Positions 16,349 through 22,585 of a DNA stretch of 22,585 nt are shown piece by piece; positions within the stretch are counted from its first letter, which is position 1; each line of letters opens with the position of its first letter. Where the stretch lies: assembly GCA_023488865.1 (NCBI GenBank), contig JAMDDG010000375.1, positions 1 through 22,585 of the forward strand, written 5' to 3'. The notes below the pieces were generated by a model. The model was not told the DNA's origin, searched no databases, and was given only the letters and a program-made list of their open reading frames with translations. A program made the position numbers and the translations under genes. Origin of the DNA: Bacteroidota bacterium (GTDB lineage Bacteria > Bacteroidota > Bacteroidia > Bacteroidales > Prolixibacteraceae).

Positions 16349-16372
16349 GGTCAGCCACAAGCTGATATCTAC
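16349..16372 (-). repeat. Second, diverged copy of the REP-like element
   Basis: Read on the minus strand it is GTAGATATCAGC, TTGT, GGCTGACC. It shares the leading GTAG, the TTGT loop core and the GGCTGACC right arm with the element at 13848-13873; the left arm has diverged, so only a 4-5 bp stem remains. It lies between the divergent reductase and GH76 genes. Confidence 0.45.
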
Positions 16373-16558
16373 CCACGCTTTTATCGGTTCCCAATTTATT
16401 TGTTTCTATTTTGATTTTATAAAGCCAGATGGAAATTGGCAATCGGGATAATAAAAAATTGGTTCCGGTATGTCCCTTTTTTTCAATTTTTGTTTCTCTC
16501 TTATTTATTTATCTTTCCATGGCAATTTTCGCTTTCAATTACATCAAGCAGCACTCTT

Positions 16559-17815
16559 ATGAATAAATCACTTTTAATCGTAACATTTTCATTACTATCC
16601 GTTTGCCTGTACGGTAAAGTCAACAATGATCCTTACAGTAAAAATGGGGCAATAAAATCCGGGCAGCAAAGCCAGGGTGTGCCGGAAAGCAAAAAAAATC
16701 TTGCCTATTGGAAAAAGATGGCCGACGGTATGAGCCGTGCGCTTATTACCCATTTTTGGGGAGCAAATTTTCAGGGATATCCGGACAGATATTATTTTAA
16801 TTACGGGAGCGACTTGTCCTACATAGCTACCAATCATTACTGGCCGCAGGCACATGCCATGGATGTGGTGGTCGACGCATACCTGCGCACAAAGGATCAG
16901 TATTATCTCGATTTTTATCCTTTGTGGTGGGTAGGGGCGCCCAAATTTAATTTTTCCGGAAAACCGGAAGACCGATGGTGGAATGTTTTCGTAGATGACA
17001 TGGAATGGATTGTGCTCGCCCAACTGAGAATGTTCGAATCGACCAAAAAGGAGGCCTATTTTGACAAGGCAAAACAGATGTACAACGATTGGATCTGGCC
17101 CACCTGGGGACCTGAAGATGAGGCTCCCTGGCATGGTGGCATTACCTGGAAAACAGACATCAAAAAATCGAAGAATGCCTGTTCAAACGGGCCCGCTGCC
17201 ATTATAGCCGCAAGGATCTATTCGATGTACGACCAGGTTGCTGACCCAGGAAAGAAGCCAAGGCAAGCCTACCTGGACGAAGCCGTTAAGATATACACCT
17301 GGTTAAGGACTAATTTATTTGACCCGGCTGAAGGAAAGGTATTCGATAATATGAACGCGGGCGGTAATATCAGCCGCGCCATTTACACCTATAATCAGGG
17401 GACATTTATCGGGGCCGCCCACGAACTTTACAAGATCACCGGTAAAAGGCAATACCTGGACGACGCAGTGAAAGCTGCCAATTACGTTGTTGAAAAGATG
17501 TCGAACAATGAAGGTGTACCCGGCAACGCGACTTCCGGGGACGGAGGACTGTTCAACGGAATCTTCTTCCGCTATTTTGTCAGATTGATTAACGAACCAG
17601 CTCTTGATTATGCTGACAGGGAAAAGTTTCACCGTTACATCACCAATTGTGCAACAGTTATGGCCGAACAAGGCGTAAATCCGGAGACCATGCTTTATGG
17701 CGGCAATTGGCATAAGGCGCCCGCTACGGGAGAAGCAGTGTCACTCACCCCGCAACTGTCGGGATGTATGCTGATGGAGGCCATGTGTGTACTCAAACCC
17801 TTACCGAAAAAATGA
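16559..17815 (+). CDS. Glycoside hydrolase family 76 protein (alpha-1,6-mannanase type), exported
   Basis: A 418-residue protein with a hydrophobic signal sequence (about 1-19, SLLIVTFSLLSVCLYG). The start is the ATG at 16559; the open frame runs back to a TTG at 16436, but that would bury the signal peptide. The mature part is an (alpha/alpha)6 barrel of the GH76 type: NHYWPQAHAMDVVVDAYLRT (91-110), the catalytic double aspartate in NVFVDDMEW (Asp146-Asp147), WPTWGPEDEAPWHGGITW, and a later YNQGTFIGAAHELYKITG segment. Characterised GH76 enzymes cut alpha-1,6-mannan, as in fungal cell walls. No SusC/SusD pair or other mannan gene is nearby, so it is an isolated enzyme here. The target glycan is inferred from the family only. 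Confidence 0.87.
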   Translation: MNKSLLIVTFSLLSVCLYGKVNNDPYSKNGAIKSGQQSQGVPESKKNLAYWKKMADGMSRALITHFWGANFQGYPDRYYFNYGSDLSYIATNHYWPQAHAMDVVVDAYLRTKDQYYLDFYPLWWVGAPKFNFSGKPEDRWWNVFVDDMEWIVLAQLRMFESTKKEAYFDKAKQMYNDWIWPTWGPEDEAPWHGGITWKTDIKKSKNACSNGPAAIIAARIYSMYDQVADPGKKPRQAYLDEAVKIYTWLRTNLFDPAEGKVFDNMNAGGNISRAIYTYNQGTFIGAAHELYKITGKRQYLDDAVKAANYVVEKMSNNEGVPGNATSGDGGLFNGIFFRYFVRLINEPALDYADREKFHRYITNCATVMAEQGVNPETMLYGGNWHKAPATGEAVSLTPQLSGCMLMEAMCVLKPLPKK

Positions 17816-17902
17816 GAGAATCTTATCAATCAGGTGAATGATTACTGGAACTCCAACGAAATCAGGACGTAAGAATAAAAATCAGAATGAACCCTTTCGT
17901 GG

Positions 17903-19741
17903 CTACTCCACGGTAACCGATTTTGCCAGGTTTCGCGGCTGGTCCACGTCGCACCCGCGCATGACGGCGATGTAATAGGAGAAAAGTTGCAACGGGATGA
18001 TGGCCAGCAGCGGCGCGACCGCAGTGTGTGATTCGGGAATTTCGAAAACATCGTTGACCATCTCTTTCAGTACGGTATCCCCTTCTGTCGCTACCGCGAT
18101 AATATTTCCCTTGCGGGCCTTCACCTCCTGGATGTTGCTGACAATCTTCTCGTAATAATGATCTTTGGGCGCAACTACTACCACCGGAAGGTTGTCGTCA
18201 ACCAAGGCTATCGGACCATGTTTCATTTCGCCGGCCGCATATCCTTCGGCGTGCAGGTAGGAAATCTCTTTAAGCTTGAGCGCCCCTTCGAGGGCCACAG
18301 GAAAAAGGGCGCCCCGTCCAAGGTACAGGGCATTGGAGGCATCCTTGTATTTGGCGGCAATCTCTTCGATACGCAGATGGCCTGCCAGGATAGTCCTAAT
18401 CTTCTCAGGGATTTCGGTTAATTCCTGAATAATTTCGTGGTAATGCGCTTCCGTAATTTCACCTTTGGCAAAGGCCAGCTTAAGTGCAAAAAGAGTGATA
18501 ACTGTTACCTGAGCGGTGAAGGCTTTGGTTGATGCAACGCCAATTTCGATCCCCGCATGGGTATAAACACCGGCGTCCGTTTCACGGGCGATTGAAGATC
18601 CGACTACATTGCAGATACCCAGAATGGTTGCACCCCGTTCTTTGGCCATGCGCAAAGCAACCAGGGTATCGGAGGTTTCGCCGCTCTGGCTGATCGCGAT
18701 CACCACATCATCGGCTGACAGGATCGGATTGCGGTACCTGAACTCTGAGGCATATTCAACCTCTACCGGGACGCGTGCATAAGTTTCGATCAGGTATTCA
18801 CCGACCAGCGCAGCATGCCACGAAGTACCGCACCCGATCAGGATGATTCTTTTGGCTTTGATTAATTTGGGGAAGATATCCAGCAATCCGCCCAGCACGA
18901 TGGCGGTATGGTCATGCGAAATCCTGCCCCGAAAAGTATCTTCAATGGTTTTGGGCTGCTCAAATATCTCCTTGAGCATGAAATGGGCAAACTCGCCCTT
19001 CTCTATTTCGCCTATTGACCGGTCGACCCTCGAAATTTTAAAAGAAGCTGGTTTATCATCCAGCGTTTTCAAGGTCAGGTTATTTTTGGTAATAACAGCT
19101 ACATCATTATCATTCAAATAAATAACATTGTCAGTATAACCGATCAGAGGGGTAGCATCAGAGGCAACAAAATACTCCCCCTGCCCGATACCGATCACCA
19201 ACGGACTGCCTCTTCTGGCAACGATCAGCTGATCTTTCTCCTCCCTGCAGATCACCGCAATCCCGAAGGCGCCAACCACTTTCGAAAGCGCCAGGCGTAC
19301 AGCAATTTCAGCATTTATTTCATCGCTTTGCTGATAAAAAAATTCAATCAGATTGACCAGCACTTCCGTATCAGTTTCGGATTGAAAAAGGTATCCGTTT
19401 TTGGCTAAATCAATTTTTAATTCAGCATAATTCTCGATTATTCCGTTGTGGACCAGGGCAAAATGCCGGTTCATGGAAAGGTGCGGATGGGCATTGCGGT
19501 CATTGGGTTCCCCATGCGTGGCCCAGCGGGTGTGTGCGATGCCAACGGTTCCCTCTGTCTCTTTGGATAAAACATGGCGTTCCAGATCGGCCACCCGTCC
19601 TTTGCATTTGTGGACCAGAAGCGAGCCGTTGGAAATAGCCAGGCCTGCCGAGTCATATCCACGGTATTCGAGCCGTTTGAGTCCCTGGATTAAGAAAGGA
19701 TAAACCTTGTTTTCACCTACATAACCTACGATTCCGCACAT
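17903..19741 (-). CDS. glmS: Glutamine-fructose-6-phosphate aminotransferase (isomerizing)
   Basis: Makes glucosamine-6-phosphate from fructose-6-phosphate and glutamine, the entry step to UDP-N-acetylglucosamine for peptidoglycan and lipopolysaccharide. The 612-residue protein is full length. It begins MCGIVGYVG, so Cys2 becomes the N-terminal nucleophile of the glutaminase domain (about 2-235; HTRWATHGEPNDRNAHP present). Two SIS sugar-isomerase domains follow (about 285-425, with CGTSWHA and SQSGETSDT; and about 455-600, with AEGYAAGEMKHGP). It ends DQPRNLAKSVTVE, the conserved catalytic tail. The ATG at 19741 is only 5 bp after the stop of the DUF4954 gene, so the two are probably one transcript. 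No glmS ribozyme is seen upstream. Confidence 0.98.
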   Translation of the reverse strand: MCGIVGYVGENKVYPFLIQGLKRLEYRGYDSAGLAISNGSLLVHKCKGRVADLERHVLSKETEGTVGIAHTRWATHGEPNDRNAHPHLSMNRHFALVHNGIIENYAELKIDLAKNGYLFQSETDTEVLVNLIEFFYQQSDEINAEIAVRLALSKVVGAFGIAVICREEKDQLIVARRGSPLVIGIGQGEYFVASDATPLIGYTDNVIYLNDNDVAVITKNNLTLKTLDDKPASFKISRVDRSIGEIEKGEFAHFMLKEIFEQPKTIEDTFRGRISHDHTAIVLGGLLDIFPKLIKAKRIILIGCGTSWHAALVGEYLIETYARVPVEVEYASEFRYRNPILSADDVVIAISQSGETSDTLVALRMAKERGATILGICNVVGSSIARETDAGVYTHAGIEIGVASTKAFTAQVTVITLFALKLAFAKGEITEAHYHEIIQELTEIPEKIRTILAGHLRIEEIAAKYKDASNALYLGRGALFPVALEGALKLKEISYLHAEGYAAGEMKHGPIALVDDNLPVVVVAPKDHYYEKIVSNIQEVKARKGNIIAVATEGDTVLKEMVNDVFEIPESHTAVAPLLAIIPLQLFSYYIAVMRGCDVDQPRNLAKSVTVE

Positions 19742-19746
19742 AAATT

Positions 19747-21768
19747 TTAGTTATTGATGGTTTGAAGCAAGAGGATTTTCTCCATTTTAGCTATCACTTC
19801 ATTTCCCAATGCCTCCTTTTTGGCCATGTGCTCCCGGATGGAATTCACCTCTGCATGGGTTTCAAACTCTCCCCGGACCTTGTCGAAATCAAGTTGTTGG
19901 ACAGCCCGGTCACCGTCGATCCCAAACCCGGTTTGTTTGATAAGAGAGAACTCTTTTTTGGCATCATTGTAAAGCAAGTGATCAATTTCCAATACCGCTT
20001 TCATCCATCTTTTCGTCACTTCGATCACATCAACCGGAGTAAATTCGGTGACGGGAATCTTATAAAACTGAGCAATGACATCGGCTGCCCACGACCATTC
20101 GTAAGTATAATAATTTTCGTGGATCGACCGTATGGCCGTATTTACCTCTTCCAATGAATGAACCCTCTTATTCTCTATAGAATCCATCAGATGATCAATG
20201 GCATCGGATGGACAGATCATGCCTGTCAGGTCTAACCATTTGGTTTTGCTGCCGAGGGGAGTGTCCTTTTTTAATACCTCCTGAAGTTCCTCTGTTGACT
20301 CAATATTTTTTCTTTGAACTCTGGAAATAAGCGAGTTACCAAGAAATTTCCAGATAGCCTTTTCGTATAATTCGATTCCCCGCAAGAGGGCGCTATTTTT
20401 GATCACCATCCCTTTGTAGGTGTAATGGGGAGCTGTTTCACCGGAGGCATGCAACAACTCCAACAGAATGGCCCTGCCATTGATCATCTTCTGTATGGTA
20501 TAGGGACTCAACAGATTGAAATTGATCGAATCGAGCAGGTTGGTGTCTTTGCGCCTATCGCGCCTGGGCCATTTCTGTGAGTCGCGGATCGTACCGATAC
20601 TCTGCAGGTTGATCCCCGGAATAAGCCGGCTCTCATCCTTCTCTTCAATCAGATAGGAGAACGGAAAATCAGTGGTATCGGAATGGCGGTAGTGACGGCC
20701 AAGAACGAGGGAAAAAGCGCCAATTCTGGAAGGCCATAAAATATAGGAATCGCTGGTCGTTTTAGCGCCCCGCTCAATGACGCCCTGATGGATCGGTCCC
20801 AATTTGTAAAGATGGTTGCTCTGGTTGGATCCGCTTCCTGCATTCATAAAGGAAAAAAGCCCGGCTATCAGTAACGACGATTTGTGGTGTGAAACGGTAT
20901 AGGGCCCGGCAAATATGGAGCAAGCCTCCCCGTGAAATCCCTGACAGTTGGCAAAGAAGACAGATTCGACTGCCGAATAATGTTTATCGAGGATACAACC
21001 CTGACCTATGAAACAATTGGAGACCAATGTAGAATCTGTAATCCGGGCCCCGGAACAAACTATGAAATTCTCCAGGATGACGCCCTGGCCTAATTTTACG
21101 GGGTCTGCGGCAGTACTGTTGACGCTTCCGTTTTCTAATTTTGCAACTCCCTCCAGGAAGGCATAAGGGCCTACTTTCACATTGCGAATCGTCCCGCAGT
21201 TGATCATCTGTACTCCGTTGCTAACCTCTCCGACAGGGCCCGAAATAAAATCCACATAATTGGCTATGAACCCTTCAATTTCATTCACCGCCTTCATGCG
21301 GTGGCGGTACAAAGCCAGGATATAGGCCACCTGTGCTGACAGATGGTCAAAAATAGGGATCTCGCGCCCTCCGGATTCATTGATCACCTGTACCCTGCTC
21401 CCGTTCCCGAAAGAGGTCGTACCTTCTACTGCCAGCTGATCCAAATTATGAATGATCACTTGCTTCCCGATGTTATAATTGGCAATATAGCTTTTAACAC
21501 TGCTGATCAAGGTATTGTCCCCGATAGTACAATTGTGGATATGGGCATGGATGATGCCTGTTTTCATTTTTACCCCTCCAAACAAGGTGATCTCCTCATC
21601 AAAACGGCCCAATTTATTGTATCCCGAAAATTTGGTAAACCGGACATTATCCGGGAGGAAATTGGCGACAACTTCAACTAAATTCCAGTCTTCACAATAA
21701 CAACCCTGGACTATCAGCTGACCGATTTCCTCATTCGTCAGCTTCCGGTAAACAGGTACTTCCATCAT
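19747..21768 (-). CDS. DUF4954-family left-handed beta-helix protein
   Basis: A 673-residue protein starting at the ATG at 21768 (or 21765); the open frame extends to a TTG at 21810. It matches the Bacteroidota DUF4954 family as I recall it. The middle (about 60-370) is rich in hexapeptide-type repeats characteristic of left-handed parallel beta helices, for example IIHAHIHNCTIGDNTLISSV, VILENFIVCSGARITDSTLV and CFIGQGCILDK. These domains are typical of sugar-nucleotide acyltransferases and pyrophosphorylases. The C-terminal third (about 480-670) is helical and charged. No nucleotidyltransferase signature is evident. It sits 5 bp before glmS in the same direction, which suggests a function tied to amino-sugar metabolism; that is inference, and the biochemical role is unknown. 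Confidence 0.8.
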   Translation of the reverse strand: MMEVPVYRKLTNEEIGQLIVQGCYCEDWNLVEVVANFLPDNVRFTKFSGYNKLGRFDEEITLFGGVKMKTGIIHAHIHNCTIGDNTLISSVKSYIANYNIGKQVIIHNLDQLAVEGTTSFGNGSRVQVINESGGREIPIFDHLSAQVAYILALYRHRMKAVNEIEGFIANYVDFISGPVGEVSNGVQMINCGTIRNVKVGPYAFLEGVAKLENGSVNSTAADPVKLGQGVILENFIVCSGARITDSTLVSNCFIGQGCILDKHYSAVESVFFANCQGFHGEACSIFAGPYTVSHHKSSLLIAGLFSFMNAGSGSNQSNHLYKLGPIHQGVIERGAKTTSDSYILWPSRIGAFSLVLGRHYRHSDTTDFPFSYLIEEKDESRLIPGINLQSIGTIRDSQKWPRRDRRKDTNLLDSINFNLLSPYTIQKMINGRAILLELLHASGETAPHYTYKGMVIKNSALLRGIELYEKAIWKFLGNSLISRVQRKNIESTEELQEVLKKDTPLGSKTKWLDLTGMICPSDAIDHLMDSIENKRVHSLEEVNTAIRSIHENYYTYEWSWAADVIAQFYKIPVTEFTPVDVIEVTKRWMKAVLEIDHLLYNDAKKEFSLIKQTGFGIDGDRAVQQLDFDKVRGEFETHAEVNSIREHMAKKEALGNEVIAKMEKILLLQTINN

Positions 21769-21923
21769 GTTAAGTTTAATGTTGGGGAACAAAGGAAGAC
21801 TATTTAGCAATAAGAGCGATAAAAAAAATTTAATTTTAACCTAACATATATTTTTAAAACCTAATTTTATTATATATATAATTATAAAACAATATCTTAT
21901 AACATAAATTATTTAAATAAAAA

Positions 21924-21941
21924 TTCTAAAACTGTTTAGAA
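21924..21941 (-). terminator. Probable terminator for the LuxR-HTH regulator gene
   Basis: A perfect 7-bp stem TTCTAAA/TTTAGAA with a 4-nt loop. On the minus strand it is directly followed by TTTTTATTT. It lies about 80 bp after the regulator stop. The stem is A/T-rich, so moderate strength at best. Confidence 0.45.
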
Positions 21942-21954
21942 ATAAATTATTTCT
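21938..21954. promoter_or_regulatory. 17-bp perfect palindrome in an A/T-rich intergenic stretch
   Basis: AGAAATAA, a central A, then TTATTTCT: an exact 8-1-8 palindrome about 170 bp upstream of the DUF4954 start. It overlaps the arm of the adjacent hairpin, so the two folds are mutually exclusive. In very A/T-rich DNA it could be chance; an operator is possible. Confidence 0.3.
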
Positions 21955-22022
21955 GACTTTTTGGTATTTCCCTGAGTGAAAGAATTTTAACTGAAAAGGA
22001 AATTATAAAATTTAAACGGTTT

Positions 22023-22585
22023 CTAAATTATCTGGAGAAAAGAAGTCAGATTCTGTGAACGGGTCAATCCGAGTTTTTTTCGTAACCTGATCCTGCCAAT
22101 TTCTGCACTTTCGGGGGTAATATTGACTAAACCAGCTATCTCTTTCGTTGACATGCCAAGGTGAATATAAGCGCATAAACGCAGATCCTTGGCAGTCAAT
22201 CCCGGATATTTTCCTTTCAGACGCGTAAAAAATCCCTGGTGTACTTTTTCAAAGTGAAACTTAAAATCTTCCCAGTTAAATAGCTGTGTCCGCTGATGCT
22301 CCTCAATTTTAACCAGCATGGTGGTCACTTTATGCTGAATCGGGACCGGGAGTGAAGTTCTGATCACCGAAAGATTTTTTCGAATATAGGATACAATTTC
22401 ATTTTTCTGGGCAATCCGGATAAGGGAAGAAACCAATTCACGGTCTTTTCCGGCAATTTCTTCCCGGTAACGCTGTTTGGCCTTCATCTCCCAAACCTGA
22501 CTCTCCGTGATCTCACGAATGTGACCCAGTGCGGTTTTTAGGCGCGTTATATCCCTGATAGAACAACGTTGTCCGAGGTAACTTC
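22023..22585 (-). CDS. PAS/LuxR-HTH transcriptional regulator, C-terminal part (cut by window edge)
   Basis: The frame is open from the right edge of the window to the stop at 22023, about 187 residues; the N-terminus lies outside. The first visible residues, GQRCSIRDITRLKTAL, resemble the end of a PAS domain. A coiled-coil stretch follows (VWEMKAKQRYREEIAGKDRE, then LVSSLIRIAQKNEIV), then a helical region (FNWEDFKFHFEKVHQGFFTR) and a LuxR-type helix-turn-helix: LTAKDLRLCAYIHLGMSTKE, IAGLVNITPESAEIGRIRLR, KKLGL. This form is common in Bacteroidota regulators. The ATG at 22487 is internal and not the start. The regulated genes cannot be told from sequence; it points toward DUF4954-glmS but is separated from them by a probable terminator. 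Confidence 0.75.
   Translation of the reverse strand, partial: SYLGQRCSIRDITRLKTALGHIREITESQVWEMKAKQRYREEIAGKDRELVSSLIRIAQKNEIVSYIRKNLSVIRTSLPVPIQHKVTTMLVKIEEHQRTQLFNWEDFKFHFEKVHQGFFTRLKGKYPGLTAKDLRLCAYIHLGMSTKEIAGLVNITPESAEIGRIRLRKKLGLTRSQNLTSFLQII

Noticed and set aside
16436..16558. TTG at 16436 as the start of the GH76 gene
   Set aside because: The 41 extra residues are hydrophobic/low-complexity and would hide the signal peptide that begins at the ATG at 16559.
14793..17815. Polysaccharide-utilisation locus
   Set aside because: No SusC/SusD-like genes, sulfatases or further glycosidases are present.
17898..17912. Hairpin CGTGG/CCACG overlapping the glmS stop as a terminator
   Set aside because: The stem is only 5 bp and no T-run follows on either strand.

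Overview
The window looks like chromosomal DNA of a Bacteroidota member, most likely Bacteroidales or a close relative; I cannot place it more precisely. The grounds are the DUF4954-type protein next to glmS, a PAS/LuxR-HTH regulator of a form typical of the phylum, weak or absent Shine-Dalgarno sequences, TTTG-type promoter boxes, and secreted carbohydrate- and lipid-active proteins.

Layout, left to right. (1) 21-2740 (+): type I restriction-modification genes hsdM and hsdS, overlapping by 4 bp, with no hsdR in view. (2) 2741-3232: no intact gene. It holds a start-less remnant of a small winged-helix (HARE-HTH-like) gene and a 21-bp tandem repeat. (3) 3233-7763 (-): an operon-like block read as HD-hydrolase (broken), mprF (intact), virJ/acvB-like (intact), MATE transporter (broken). 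Both terminal genes have lost their middle and changed frame, while the two central genes are intact and overlap by 4 bp. (4) 7926-9821 (-): acetyl-CoA synthetase with a good terminator, divergent from (5) 10085-13803 (+): a three-domain acyl-activating enzyme/ACP/PlsC acyltransferase followed 8 bp later by a predicted exported lipase-like lipoprotein. (6) 13848-14792: REP-like hairpin, GNAT acetyltransferase, 7-bp microsatellite and a small broken secreted-protein gene. (7) 14793-17815: Tat-exported aldo/keto reductase with an Fn3-like tail, divergent from a GH76 (alpha-1,6-mannanase-type) hydrolase. (8) 17903-21768 (-): DUF4954 left-handed beta-helix protein followed by glmS. (9) Right edge: the C-terminal part of a PAS/LuxR-HTH regulator, cut by the window.

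Membrane lipid chemistry is the recurring theme. MprF makes and flips aminoacyl-phosphatidylglycerol, and the coupled VirJ/AcvB-like protein is predicted to hydrolyse it in the periplasm. The ligase-ACP-PlsC fusion could activate free fatty acids and acylate lysophospholipid, with the neighbouring exported lipase as a plausible fatty-acid source. The most notable points are the mprF-virJ pair, the ligase-ACP-PlsC fusion, the repeated gene breakage around otherwise intact genes, two GTAG-led REP-like hairpins, and a 21-bp repeat that reads as a coiled-coil heptad on the minus strand. No tRNA, rRNA, CRISPR array, complete insertion sequence or prophage was seen.
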